A stretch of DNA of 64,000 nucleotides, from NCBI GenBank assembly GCA_902799955.1, contig CADCCQ010000012.1, positions 28,392 to 92,391 on the forward strand, given 5' to 3'. The translations under genes and the position numbers were made by a program. Source of the stretch: an uncultured bacterium. Lineage in GTDB: Bacteria > Verrucomicrobiota > Kiritimatiellia > RFP12 > UBA1067. The notes below the pieces were generated by a model that was not told where the DNA came from, did no database searches, and saw only the letters and a list, made by a program, of their open reading frames with translations. This document shows, one piece after another, positions 50,972-60,503 of this stretch (positions within the stretch are counted from its first letter, which is position 1; each line of letters opens with the position of its first letter).

Positions 50972-53900
50972 ATGAAGATTCAAATCGCATTGGCCATGGT
51001 GATTGCCGGCATCGGGGTGAATGCGTCCGCGAAGGGCGGTGCGCCGGAGGCCGCGTTCCGCTCGCCCGTGGAGGCGAAGCGGCCTGAGACGTATTTCTTC
51101 TTCTTCGGCGGAAACGTGGCCGCGCCGGGAATCACGGCCGATTTGGAGGCCGTGAAGTCCGCCGGAATCGCCGGCATCAAGCTCTTCAACGGCGACAGCG
51201 CACGCGGCGCGTGGCCGGGCGTGCCGAAGCAGGTCAAGTGCCTCAGCCCCGAATGGGATGCGCTCGTGGGGCATTTCGGCGACGAGTGCAGGCGGCTCGA
51301 CCTCCGGATGGCGATGCAGGTGTGTCCCGGCTGGGCGATGGCGGGCGGACCCTGGATCAAGCCCGAACACGCCATGCGCCACCTCGCCGTGTCGCGCACG
51401 GACGTGGAGGGCGCTTGCTCGTCGTTCAACTTGGGATTCAAGACGGTGCGCGTGACCCTACCGAACCCGTATGCAAAATCCGAGCCGTGGCACGACTACC
51501 GTGACATTGCCGTCATTGCGTTTCCCGCGCCGGAGGGCGACTGGGAGAAGCCGCTTGCGCCATCGTCCGTCACCGGTGCCGACTTGGGCGGCTCGCCGAG
51601 GACGGCTCGCCCTACTGACTGGAACGCCTGGGCGCGCGGACGCGCCGCCGCCAAGATTCCGGCGAATGCGACGACGGAGATTACCTACGAGTTCTCGCAG
51701 TCAGTCACGGTGCGGACGCTTGAACTGCCGTCCGTGAAGAGCCTCGCCTCCGTGACGAAGTCGTTCGACCCGGGAACGACTGTTTCGCTGAAGACCGAGA
51801 ATGGCTCGATGCTTGTGGAGGAGGTCGCCCTACCGCCGTCCAGCTGGCAGGATGCGCGTCCGCTGTCGCTCGCCTGCCGCGAGACGACGGCGCGGCGTTT
51901 CACGCTGACCGTGAAGAACAAGCATCCAATCACGCTCCGCACGGTGCGTCTCCTCAGTGCCGCAAAGAAGGACAACTGGGAAGGGGAGGCGTGCTGGACG
52001 CTGCGGTGTCTCCTGCGCCGCGCCGCGCCCGTGCAGTCGAAGGGCGCGTACGTCAAATCGGCGTCCGTCGTGAATCTTACGTCCCAGATGGCGAAGGACG
52101 GAACTCTCACATGGGATCCGCCGCCTGGCAGGTGGACCGTGCTGCGCATCGGACACGTCAACACGGGCTTCAAGAACAGTCCCGCACCGCCGGAGGGGAC
52201 GGGCTTCGAGTGCGACAAGTTTTCCACGCAGGCTGTGGACATCCAGTTCGACAACTACATCGGCCGCCTCACGAAACCCGGCGCGCCCCTCCACGGAAAG
52301 CTCCGCGCGATGCTGATGGACAGCTGGGAGTGCGGACACCAGACGTGGACGCCAGGGATGGACGCGATCTTCTCGTCCCGTCTCGGCTACGACCTCTTCA
52401 TGTGGATCCCGGCGGTGTTCGGCTACGTCGTCGATTCCCCGGACGACACCGCGCGCTTCCTCAACGACTGGCGTACGCTCGTGAGCGATCTCATCACGGA
52501 CAAATTCTTCGGGCACATGTCGAAGCGGGCGCACGAACGCGGACTGGAGGTGGAGTTCGAGGCCGCGTTCGGCAACTCCATCCCCGGCGACATCATGAAG
52601 TACTACAAGTACGCCGACATCCCGATGTGCGAGTTCTGGCAGCCGGCCGTGTCCTTCAACTTCACGCCCGTGAAGCCGATCATCTCCGCCGCGCACCTCT
52701 ACGGCAAGCGCGGCGTCGGCGCGGAGGCGTTCACGTCCTTTGGCGTCTCGTGGCACGAGCGACTGCGCGACTACAAGCACAACGCGAACATGAACCTCGC
52801 GGAAGGCATCACGCATTTCGTGTTCCACACGTTCACGCACAACCCGCAGGAGCCGTGGCTGCCGCCTGGGACGTCGTTCGGCGGACGCGGCATCGGCGCG
52901 CCGTTCGTGCGCGGGCAGACGTGGTGGCGGCACATGTCGGCGTTCACGGACTACTTTGCGCGCTGCCAGACGATGCTCGAGGCCGGCGTTCCCGTGATTG
53001 ACGTCCTGTGGTATCTCGGCGACGAATGCGACGGGCGCCCCGACCACTACGCGCCGTTCCCCGCCGGGCACAAGTACGACTACTGCAACCCCGATGCGTT
53101 TCTCACGCGCATTTCCGTGAAGGACGGCAAGTGGTGTACGCCCGAAGGAATTGAATATGGCATCCTCTGGATTCCCGAATCGCGGCGCATGTTGCCGGAG
53201 ACGCTGGCGCACCTGATCAAGGGAATCGAGAAGGGCGGCGTTGTCGCGATGGCTGGTCTGCCCGACGAACCGGCCACGCGCGAAGGCGGCGCTGAAGGGG
53301 CGCGACGGTTTGCGGCGGCGCGCGAGAGGTTGGAGGCGATGGGAAGGCGGGAAGGCGATTGCCCGTCGAGACAACAAGCGTACAGAAACAAGGCTGGGCG
53401 GCTTTACGTCGGAAAGGCAATTGGCGAGGTGTTGAAGGCGGAGGGCATTGCGCCCGATGTTGTCAGCGAAGGAATCGTCTGGAACCACAGGCGCAACGGA
53501 GACGACGACTGGTATTTCGTCGCTCCGGCGAAAGACGGCAAGGGGTTCGAGGGCGAAGTTGCGTTCAGGAGCGCGGGAGGCCGGGCCTGCGAGATTTGGC
53601 ATCCCGAAAACGGGTTGATTGACGGCGGTCGCGGATATCCCCCGAGCGAAGCGAGCACCAAAGGTGGTTCAATGCGGGGTGCGACCGCCCTGCCGGGGCG
53701 CATCCATCTTTCGCTCGCCCCAGCGCAGTCGTGCTTTGTGGTGTTCAGGGGAGCCGCGGCAATTCCGGTTGCGCCACCTGTCTCTCGTCCCGCGTCTCAC
53801 GTCTCTCTTCGTGCTTGGCGCATTTCCTTCCCCGAGGGCTGGGATGTGCCCACGAACACGACCGTGCAGACACTTGCGCCGTGGAGGGAAATGTTCCGCG

Positions 53901-54262
53901 AATCGCCTTCCGCGCGGGCGTTTTCGGGCACGGCGACGTACACGACGGAGTTCGATCTTGAGGACGTTCGCGGGCGCGTTGTGCTGGATCTGGGGCGGGT
54001 GGAGTCGATTGCGCGCGTGGAGCTGAACGGGAAGACATTCCACGACCTGTGGGCGCCGCCGTACCGTCTTGACGTGACGCACGCGGCGAGGAAGGGGAGA
54101 AACGCCCTGAAGGTCGAAGTGACGGACACGTGGTACAACCGGCTTGTGTATGAAGGCTGGCTGCCGGAGGCGAAGCGGCGCACGTGGACGTTCAGAAGAC
54201 CGTCGGAACGGCTGCCGCTACACGACTCCGGCCTCCTCGGCCCAGTTCAGATCAAACATTAG
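50972..54262 (+). CDS. Exported GH106-type alpha-L-rhamnosidase
   Basis: Cleaves rhamnose from pectin-type (rhamnogalacturonan) side chains. Signal peptide KIQIALAMVIAGIGVNASA. The barrel begins near 25 (PETYFFFFGGNV, GIAGIKLFNGD), LRMAMQVCPGWAMAGGPWIKPEHAMRHL near 110, then an inserted sandwich, MLMDSWECGHQTWTPGM near 447, EVEFEAAFGNS near 530, GAEAFTSFGVSW near 583, HFVFHTFTHNPQEPW near 612. A galactose-binding-like domain ends the protein (ARVELNGKTFHDLWAPPYRLDVT). 1096 residues. The layout matches GH106; the catalytic residues were not individually verified. Confidence 0.85.
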   Translation: MKIQIALAMVIAGIGVNASAKGGAPEAAFRSPVEAKRPETYFFFFGGNVAAPGITADLEAVKSAGIAGIKLFNGDSARGAWPGVPKQVKCLSPEWDALVGHFGDECRRLDLRMAMQVCPGWAMAGGPWIKPEHAMRHLAVSRTDVEGACSSFNLGFKTVRVTLPNPYAKSEPWHDYRDIAVIAFPAPEGDWEKPLAPSSVTGADLGGSPRTARPTDWNAWARGRAAAKIPANATTEITYEFSQSVTVRTLELPSVKSLASVTKSFDPGTTVSLKTENGSMLVEEVALPPSSWQDARPLSLACRETTARRFTLTVKNKHPITLRTVRLLSAAKKDNWEGEACWTLRCLLRRAAPVQSKGAYVKSASVVNLTSQMAKDGTLTWDPPPGRWTVLRIGHVNTGFKNSPAPPEGTGFECDKFSTQAVDIQFDNYIGRLTKPGAPLHGKLRAMLMDSWECGHQTWTPGMDAIFSSRLGYDLFMWIPAVFGYVVDSPDDTARFLNDWRTLVSDLITDKFFGHMSKRAHERGLEVEFEAAFGNSIPGDIMKYYKYADIPMCEFWQPAVSFNFTPVKPIISAAHLYGKRGVGAEAFTSFGVSWHERLRDYKHNANMNLAEGITHFVFHTFTHNPQEPWLPPGTSFGGRGIGAPFVRGQTWWRHMSAFTDYFARCQTMLEAGVPVIDVLWYLGDECDGRPDHYAPFPAGHKYDYCNPDAFLTRISVKDGKWCTPEGIEYGILWIPESRRMLPETLAHLIKGIEKGGVVAMAGLPDEPATREGGAEGARRFAAARERLEAMGRREGDCPSRQQAYRNKAGRLYVGKAIGEVLKAEGIAPDVVSEGIVWNHRRNGDDDWYFVAPAKDGKGFEGEVAFRSAGGRACEIWHPENGLIDGGRGYPPSEASTKGGSMRGATALPGRIHLSLAPAQSCFVVFRGAAAIPVAPPVSRPASHVSLRAWRISFPEGWDVPTNTTVQTLAPWREMFRESPSARAFSGTATYTTEFDLEDVRGRVVLDLGRVESIARVELNGKTFHDLWAPPYRLDVTHAARKGRNALKVEVTDTWYNRLVYEGWLPEAKRRTWTFRRPSERLPLHDSGLLGPVQIKH

Positions 54263-54333
54263 AAACCAGGTCCGAGACCTGCTTTTCAGAGTCTGAGACT
54301 GCCGCCAGGGCCTTCTCTTGAGGCCGCCAGACG

Positions 54334-56733
54334 TCAGTCGGTGGTGCGGACGTCGTCGGCGGCGTAGCCGAGGATGGCCTTCCTCGCGGAGTCGGTGCCC
54401 GAGCACTTGACGACGTTGGGCAGGTCCTTCGGGACGTTCGCCAGCTCCTTCTCGGTTCCGAACACGATGATCACGCCTCCGTTTCTGGCGAAGTCGCATA
54501 TCAGCTTGGAGAACCTCTTCTTGCCGGGGTGCGCGATGACGAGGGCGTCGCAATGCTCGAGCTCACCCTGCTTTATGGTCTCGTTGGCGACTGCGCGGAG
54601 GTCTATCGTCGGTTCACGGAACAGTTCCTTGACGAGCATCGCGCCGTCCTTGTGGAGGGTTGAGGCGTGGAAGCAGACGGAGAGGTTGCCGCGTGTGCGC
54701 TGCGGGTAGTCGGCCTCGATGGTGCGACCGTTCGTGATGTACTTCAGCCCGCCGCGGATGATGTCCTGCGTGTGCGTGTAGCTTTCGGGGTGCGGGGAGG
54801 TCCCGGCGACGCGTCCCCTGCCGAACTCCGCGGCGACGACCGCGGGGGTGTTCGCCATCACGGGCATGGCGTTGGTGCTGAAGGAGTAGACGCCGTCGCA
54901 GTCGTAGAGCGCGATCTCGTGCATCTTCTTCACGCCCGGCACGGGGTTGGACGGCAGGAGCACCGGGCCGCCGTGGTAGCGCACGGTGCGGTTCTCGCCG
55001 GGACTCATTCCGAAGAGCCCCGCCATGTCGGTGAACTGGATGTTGAGCTCGGCGCCGCCGCGGTACGGGCACGTCTGGCTGATGTACGGGAGCAGCCCGA
55101 GATGCCACTTGTTCGTGGTGTTGTCGGAGAGGGCGAGGTAGAGCCCCGCGCACGTCCCGAAGTATCCGCCGCCTTTGCGCACGAACTCGATGATGTTGTT
55201 GCGGCCCTTCTTCTGGAGCAGTTTGCTCTGCGTGGTGCTCATTCCGCCCGGGGCGATGTAGATGTCGGCCTTCTCGAGCGCGCCGTTGCGCACGTCGGCG
55301 GCGCTGACGGGCGTGCATTCGCATTCAGGCGAAAGCGAAAGCATCTTTATCCAGCGGATGGCGGCGCATCCGCCCACGCCTTCGTCGTAGTACACCGCGG
55401 CGCGCACGGGCTTGGCCACCTTCGGGGGCGGCCCCTTGCGGGGAGCGGGCGGCGGGACGTCCCTGATCGCGCGAAGCGCGTCGAGTGCGTTGTGGGCGGC
55501 GTGGAGCTGGTCGCGTCCGCCGGCTACATAGAGGCTCGCGACGGGGGTCCTGGTGGGGAGCTTGAAGAGTTTTCCCGCCTCGCCCCAGGTCACGATCCTG
55601 CCGCCGCGCTGCATGAACCTGGTGAAGGCCTGCATCACGTCGTTTTTCGAGTCAAGCGAGGCGACCACCTTGATGTCCGGCGAATCGGGCACGACCATCA
55701 CGTCGACATGGCGGAGGTCGGTGCGCAGCACCTCCTCGTTGGAGTAGGGGACGACGTCGAAGTACCTGTCGCGGACGAGCGCGCGCGCGAGGTTCGCGCC
55801 GACGACGCCCGGGCCGGGCTTGCACCACCAGCCGACGGCGAGCTGTCCGCGTCTGCGCTGCGGCGCGGAGAACACGATGTTGCGGCCGGTCGTGAACTTG
55901 AACGCCCCGCTGACGGAGCTCCAGGTGCTGGGATAGTACTCGGGGTGCCCGGCGAAGAGCCACACGCGCCCCCGGCCGAACGTCCCCGCCACCGCGCTTG
56001 CGCCGCCGGCCATGAGCGGGCGGCCGGGCTCGTCGGGGTTCTTGGTGTCGGAGTGGAGGTTGCTGTCGAAGCGGGCCATCACCCTGAAGTCGGCGCCGGG
56101 GACCGGCTCGGACGGATCCATCACCGGCCCGCCGTTGAAGCGCTCCTCGCGCCTGCCGGCCTTTATGCCGCAGAGCGTCTCGGCCTCCTTTGAGTACACG
56201 ACCTGCAGCATCGCCTCGCCGCCGTAGTCGCCGTTGCGGTGCTTGAAGGGGGCGATGCCGAGGATCCTGCGCCGGCGGCCCGTCGGGTCGTCCGTCAGCG
56301 GCCCCTCGCCGCGCATAAGCAGGAACGCGCCCGCGCACGAGCCGATGTAGGAGCCGCCGCGCTCTATGAAGTTGCGGATCTCGAGCTGGCCCTTTTCGCC
56401 GAGGCGGTCGGCCTCGGTCCGGCTCTTGCCGCCCGGCATGACGAGCAGGTCGGTGAACTTCAGCGCGCCGTTTCGTATTTCCGTGCCGTCCACGTACCGC
56501 ACGCTGAGCTCCTGGGCCTGGTCGGTGATCTGCATCCACCTGAACATCCCCACGCCGCGCGCGCCCGGGCCGACGTAGACCGCGACGCGGACAGGTGCGC
56601 CGTTCGATATGGCCTCCCACGCCTCGGGGGACCCGCCAGCTAGCTCCTGCGGCATGGGGGTCGTGCAGCCTGTTATCACCATCGCCGCCAGCAGAGACAC
56701 GGCGGCCGCCATCATTTTGTTCAGCTTGTTCAT
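54334..56733 (-). CDS. Lipoprotein with two tandem BPL_N (class I glutamine amidotransferase-like) domains
   Basis: Lipobox MVITGC near 18-23. Two homologous halves: residues 45-290 (VAVYVGPGARGVGMFRWMQ, GGSYIGSCAGAFLL, FNGGPVMDPSEPVPG, AGHPEYYPST) and 450-690 (RAAVYYDEGVGGCAAIRWIK, GGGYFGTCAGLYLAL, YHGGPVLLPSNPVPG, SPHPESYTHT). The nucleophile-elbow Cys (SCAG/TCAG) is kept in both. Short flavodoxin-like segments sit between and after. BPL_N domains resemble biotin-ligase N-domains; no activity is proven. 799 residues, periplasmic side of a membrane. Confidence 0.8.
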   Translation of the reverse strand: MNKLNKMMAAAVSLLAAMVITGCTTPMPQELAGGSPEAWEAISNGAPVRVAVYVGPGARGVGMFRWMQITDQAQELSVRYVDGTEIRNGALKFTDLLVMPGGKSRTEADRLGEKGQLEIRNFIERGGSYIGSCAGAFLLMRGEGPLTDDPTGRRRRILGIAPFKHRNGDYGGEAMLQVVYSKEAETLCGIKAGRREERFNGGPVMDPSEPVPGADFRVMARFDSNLHSDTKNPDEPGRPLMAGGASAVAGTFGRGRVWLFAGHPEYYPSTWSSVSGAFKFTTGRNIVFSAPQRRRGQLAVGWWCKPGPGVVGANLARALVRDRYFDVVPYSNEEVLRTDLRHVDVMVVPDSPDIKVVASLDSKNDVMQAFTRFMQRGGRIVTWGEAGKLFKLPTRTPVASLYVAGGRDQLHAAHNALDALRAIRDVPPPAPRKGPPPKVAKPVRAAVYYDEGVGGCAAIRWIKMLSLSPECECTPVSAADVRNGALEKADIYIAPGGMSTTQSKLLQKKGRNNIIEFVRKGGGYFGTCAGLYLALSDNTTNKWHLGLLPYISQTCPYRGGAELNIQFTDMAGLFGMSPGENRTVRYHGGPVLLPSNPVPGVKKMHEIALYDCDGVYSFSTNAMPVMANTPAVVAAEFGRGRVAGTSPHPESYTHTQDIIRGGLKYITNGRTIEADYPQRTRGNLSVCFHASTLHKDGAMLVKELFREPTIDLRAVANETIKQGELEHCDALVIAHPGKKRFSKLICDFARNGGVIIVFGTEKELANVPKDLPNVVKCSGTDSARKAILGYAADDVRTTD

Positions 56734-56759
56734 CAGAGTGTCCTTTCTCGATTGTTGAT

Positions 56760-56771
56760 ATTATACCAGAT
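56760..56771 (-). promoter_or_regulatory. Promoter of the BPL_N lipoprotein gene
   Basis: On the minus strand TCTGGTATAAT with -10 at 56765-56760; AAAGGA follows before the ATG at 56733. Confidence 0.75.
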
Positions 56772-56845
56772 TTTCCCGTGAAATGTAAGGGGGGCGCAAC
56801 CGCGTGGAAAAACTTTTCCATTTTCATCCTCCTTTTCTTCGCCTA

Positions 56846-56857
56846 TTATGGTATAAT
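56846..56857 (+). promoter_or_regulatory. Promoter of the FHA gene
   Basis: TTATGGTATAAT, -10 at 56852-56857, divergent from the lipoprotein promoter. Leader about 55 nt with GGAGGCGGGAG. Confidence 0.75.
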
Positions 56858-56918
56858 TAAAGGCTGCAGCTACAAGCAAGCAAAATCGAACCAAGCAAAA
56901 CGGAGGCGGGAGAAAGCC

Positions 56919-57692
56919 ATGAAGATAAATCTGATTGCAAACATCGACAAGGTGCTGATAGGTTTCTGCTACACGGCGGAGACCGAGATCACCATTGGCC
57001 GCGAGGTCGGGAACACAATCGCGCCGCTGGCGGTCGAGGGACTGTCCCGCCGCCACGCCAAGATATACGTGAAGGACGGCAAGTGGATTCTCGAGGACCT
57101 TGGGAGCATGAACGGTACCTTCCGCCAGGGCCAGAAGATAGAGGGGCCTGTGGAGCTGAACAAGCATGACATGCTGCAGTTCGGCAAGTTCGAGGTCTCC
57201 GTCGACGACGTCGACGCCGCCGAAGTGCCGGCCGCGCCCGCTGCGGCGCCCGCGCCCGCACCTGTTTCCGCGCCCGCGCCTGCCCCCGCGCCAGCCCCTA
57301 CCCCTACACCTGCCCCTTCACCTTCACCTACACCTTCACCCGCGCCAGCTCCCGCTGCCGCGCCTGCAGAGCAGCCGGCCGCCGTCGCCGCGCCCGCCGC
57401 CTCGCCGACGGTCAAGGTCGGGCGTCCGACGCTTCCCGGCGCAAAGCCCGCCATTCTCAAGCCCGGCGTGAAGCTTCCCCCCAAGCCCGTGATCGGCGCG
57501 GGCGTCAAGCTGCCGCCGCGTCCCACGATTGGCGCCGGCGTCAAGCTCCCCCCGAAGCCGACGATCGGCGCGGGCGTGAAGCTTCCCCCCAAACCAGTGA
57601 TCGGCGCGGGCGTCAAGCTGCCGCCCAAGAAGCCGATTGCGCCCATCAAGCCGGTTTCCGGCCCCGTCGCCGACCTCACTCCTGTGGAGTAG
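56919..57692 (+). CDS. FHA-domain protein with Pro/Ala linker and 12-residue repeats
   Basis: Residues 1-90 are an FHA phosphothreonine-binding fold: ITIGREVGNTI, LSRRHAKIYVKDGKWILEDLGSMNGTFRQGQKI, with the conserved GR, SRRH and NG residues. Residues 100-170 are almost only Ala, Pro, Thr and Ser. Residues 180-240 repeat GAGVKLPPKP(V/T)I about every 12 residues. 257 residues, cytoplasmic by prediction. No kinase or phosphatase gene is adjacent. ATG at 56919 is preceded by GGAGGCGGGAG. Confidence 0.88.
   Translation: MKINLIANIDKVLIGFCYTAETEITIGREVGNTIAPLAVEGLSRRHAKIYVKDGKWILEDLGSMNGTFRQGQKIEGPVELNKHDMLQFGKFEVSVDDVDAAEVPAAPAAAPAPAPVSAPAPAPAPAPTPTPAPSPSPTPSPAPAPAAAPAEQPAAVAAPAASPTVKVGRPTLPGAKPAILKPGVKLPPKPVIGAGVKLPPRPTIGAGVKLPPKPTIGAGVKLPPKPVIGAGVKLPPKKPIAPIKPVSGPVADLTPVE
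57466..57640 (+). repeat. 36-bp in-frame tandem repeats in the FHA gene
   Basis: About five units encoding GAGVKLPPKPxI; DNA units share GGCGCGGGCGTCAAGCT and differ at silent positions, so selection acts on the protein repeat. Confidence 0.85.
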
Positions 57693-57781
57693 GGCACAGG
57701 CGGCGCGGCCAACTGATGGCAACTCAAAATGACGGAATGGCCCGTGAGGCCGTCCGCAAGTCAAGAAAGGAAAGATTCAAG

Positions 57782-58756
57782 ATGAAAACCTCGATTTTCG
57801 CGGTGGCATTTGCGGCCGCGCTGGCTGGCTGCACGTCGGTCAAGACGGACAGCAACGTCCTCTACAACACAAAGGACCCCGTGATCGGCAACTGGGGGCT
57901 TAGGCTCCCGTACGATTCCATGAGCGCGGGGCATGCGATATTCACGCGCGACGCGAAGGGCAAGCCGCAGGCGCTGGTCCTGTGGCGCTGGGCGTCGCCG
58001 ACGCCGGCCGGCGACGTGACGATCGACGGCGACAAGTTCTCGTTCACGAAGGGCGGGCTGAAGGTCTCCGGCGTCGTGAGCGGAATGAAGCTGACGGCGA
58101 CGGTCACGGACAAGTCCGGCAAGACCGTCGGCGAGGTCGTCGGCTGGCGCAACCCGCCGATCCCCGTCGGCGTCTCCACTAAGGACGCCAAGTTCGGCGA
58201 GCCGATCGACCTTCTCGCGAACGGGCTCGACGGCTGGAAGATCATGGACCCCAAGGCGAAGAACGGCTGGAAGTTCAAGGACGGCGTCCTCTCCAACGCG
58301 CTTGGCCTCAGGCCCGACGGGAAGTGGGCCGGCGGCGGCTCCAACCTCATCTCGAAGCGCGCCGACTTCTACGACTTCAACCTCGAGTACGACGTGCGCG
58401 TTCCCGCGAGGTCCAACTCCGGCGTGTATCTGCGCGGTCGCTACGAGATCCAGGTCGTCGACAGCTACAAAAGGAAGGTCGACAAGCACAACATGGCCGC
58501 GCTGTACGGGCGCGTCACGCCGCGCGTCGCGGTGGAGAAAAAGCCCGGCGAGTGGCAGCACGTCAGCGTAACCCTGTACAGGCACCACCTGACGGTCGTG
58601 CTGAACGGCACCACGATAATCGAGGACGCGCCGGTCGAGGGCGTGACGGGCGGCGCGATCGACGCTGAGGAGTTCGTCCCGGGCCCGCTGTACCTCCAGG
58701 GCGACCATTCGGACGCCGACTTCAGGAACATGATCCTCCGCAAGGCGGTCAACTGA
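57782..58756 (+). CDS. Lipoprotein with DUF1080 (3-keto-disaccharide hydrolase-type) domain
   Basis: Lipoprotein signal AVAFAAALAGC. Residues 20-130 are a small beta domain (VIGNWGLRLPYDSMSAGHAIF). Residues 140-324 are DUF1080, a concanavalin-like fold: LANGLDGWKIMDPKAKNGWKFKDGVLSN in pieces, NSGVYLRGRYEIQVVDSY near 216, GEWQHVSVTLYRHHLTVVLNG near 255 and GPLYLQGDHSDADFRNM at the end. Relatives hydrolyse 3-keto-glucosides or bind sugars. AAGGAAAG before the ATG. Followed 28 bp later by thrS. Confidence 0.88.
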   Translation: MKTSIFAVAFAAALAGCTSVKTDSNVLYNTKDPVIGNWGLRLPYDSMSAGHAIFTRDAKGKPQALVLWRWASPTPAGDVTIDGDKFSFTKGGLKVSGVVSGMKLTATVTDKSGKTVGEVVGWRNPPIPVGVSTKDAKFGEPIDLLANGLDGWKIMDPKAKNGWKFKDGVLSNALGLRPDGKWAGGGSNLISKRADFYDFNLEYDVRVPARSNSGVYLRGRYEIQVVDSYKRKVDKHNMAALYGRVTPRVAVEKKPGEWQHVSVTLYRHHLTVVLNGTTIIEDAPVEGVTGGAIDAEEFVPGPLYLQGDHSDADFRNMILRKAVN

Positions 58757-58784
58757 CCGGCCCGCGGCGAGCAAGGTAGACGAA

Positions 58785-60503
58785 ATGAGCGAGATTACAG
58801 AGCAGCAGAGACGGCATTCCGCCGCGCACCTGATGGCGCGCGCGGTCATGAACGTGTTCGACGACGTGCAGGTGGACATAGGCCCGGCGACAGACGACGG
58901 GTTCTACTACGACTTCGACCTGCCCCACAGGATATCGCCGGAGGACTTCCCGAAGATCGAGGCGGAGATAGCGCGGCTGATCGCGCTTGACGAGCCGTTC
59001 GTCAGGAAGGTCGTCTCCCGCGCCGAGTGCGAGGCGATGCTCGCCGGGCAGAAGTACAAGCTCGAGCGCCTGGCCGACATACCGGAGGGCGAGGACATCT
59101 CGACTTACGCCGTCGGCGACTACGTGGAGATGTGCCGCGGCCCGCACGTCGAGCATTCCTCCCAGATCGGCGTCGTGAAGCTGACCCGCGTCGCGGGCAG
59201 CTACTACCGCGGCGACGAGCACAACAAGATGCTCCAGCGCGTCTACGGCATCGTCGCGAAGGACCAGGCCGAGATGGACGCCATAGTCGAGCGCGCCGAG
59301 GAGGCGAAGCGCCGCGACCACCGCCGCCTGGGCGTCGAGCTGGACCTCTTCCACCTCGACCCGGAGGACCCGGGCCAGATCTTCTGGCATCCGCGCGGCT
59401 GGTCGATCTACGTGACGCTCCAGGACTACATGCGCAGGAAGCTCGTCAAGGACGGCTACATGGAGGTCAACACCCCCGCTCTCATGCCGCGCAGCCTCTG
59501 GGAGCGCAGCGGGCACTGGGACCACTACAAGGCCAACATGTTCATCACCGAGAGCGAGAAGCGCATCTTCGCCGTCAAGCCGATGAACTGCCCGGGCGCG
59601 CTCGAGATATTCAAGAGCCGCACGAGGAGCTACAAGGACCTGCCGCTGCGCCTCGCGGAGTTCGGGCACTGCGCCAGGAACGAGCCCAGCGGAACCCTGC
59701 ACGGCATCATGCGCGTGCGCGGGTTCGTGCAGGACGACGCGCACATCCTCTGCACCGAGGACCAGATCGAGGAGGAGGTCGCGAAGTTCTGCCGCCTGCT
59801 GAAGGACGTGTACTCCGACTTCGGGTTCGACAAGAACCTCCTGGTGAAGCTCTCCACCATGCCCGAGGACCACGTCGGCGAGGTGGCGACCTGGGAGCAC
59901 GCCGAGGCCGCGCTCGCGGCGGCGTGCAAGGCGTCCGGCCTCGACTACGAGATCCAGCCTGGCGAGGGCGCGTTCTACGGGCCGAAGCTCGAGTTCACGC
60001 TCATCGACGCGCTGGGGCGTCCGTGGCAGTGCGGCACGATCCAGCTCGACTACCAGCTTCCGAGCGCGGAGCGCCTGAACGCGGAGTACATCGGGCCCGA
60101 CGGCAAGAAGCACCATCCCGTCATGCTCCACCGCGCCGTCCTCGGCTCGCTTGAGCGCTTCATAGGCATCCTCATCGAGAACTACGCCGGCGCGTTCCCC
60201 GTGTGGCTCGCGCCGGAGCAGGCGAGGGTCCTGCCGGTGAGCGGCAAGGCCAACGAATACGCGTACAAGGTCCGCGACGCCCTCGCGGCGGCCGGCCTTC
60301 GCGTGGAGGTCGACGACACCGCCGAGAAGCTCGGCGCGAAGATACGCGCCGCCGCGGTCCAGAAGGTCCCGTACCAGGTGGTCGTCGGGCCGCGCGACGA
60401 GGCGGCGGGAACGGTGTCCGTGCGTTCCAGGACGGACGGCGACCTCGGGGCAATGGAGCTTGCTGCCTTCGTGGACAGGCTCGTCAAGGAGACAGCAAAC
60501 TGA
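58785..60503 (+). CDS. thrS: Threonyl-tRNA synthetase lacking the TGS domain
   Basis: Charges tRNA-Thr. Editing domain RRHSAAHLMARAVMNVF (HxxxH) near 9-25 with VEMCRGPHVEHSSQIG near 111; class II motif 1 near 230; MNCPGALEIFKSR near 267 with a zinc Cys; motif 2 ARNEPSGTLHGIMRVRGFVQDDAHI near 296-320; motif 3 VMLHRAVLGSLERFIGILIE near 445. Anticodon domain from 470. 572 residues against about 640, because the N-terminal TGS domain is absent. The stop overlaps the next ATG (TGATG). Confidence 0.96.
   Translation: MSEITEQQRRHSAAHLMARAVMNVFDDVQVDIGPATDDGFYYDFDLPHRISPEDFPKIEAEIARLIALDEPFVRKVVSRAECEAMLAGQKYKLERLADIPEGEDISTYAVGDYVEMCRGPHVEHSSQIGVVKLTRVAGSYYRGDEHNKMLQRVYGIVAKDQAEMDAIVERAEEAKRRDHRRLGVELDLFHLDPEDPGQIFWHPRGWSIYVTLQDYMRRKLVKDGYMEVNTPALMPRSLWERSGHWDHYKANMFITESEKRIFAVKPMNCPGALEIFKSRTRSYKDLPLRLAEFGHCARNEPSGTLHGIMRVRGFVQDDAHILCTEDQIEEEVAKFCRLLKDVYSDFGFDKNLLVKLSTMPEDHVGEVATWEHAEAALAAACKASGLDYEIQPGEGAFYGPKLEFTLIDALGRPWQCGTIQLDYQLPSAERLNAEYIGPDGKKHHPVMLHRAVLGSLERFIGILIENYAGAFPVWLAPEQARVLPVSGKANEYAYKVRDALAAAGLRVEVDDTAEKLGAKIRAAAVQKVPYQVVVGPRDEAAGTVSVRSRTDGDLGAMELAAFVDRLVKETAN

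Noticed and set aside
57466..57640. 36-bp repeats as a CRISPR or minisatellite outside a gene
   Set aside because: They are in frame in the FHA gene and encode a clean 12-residue repeat with silent changes.
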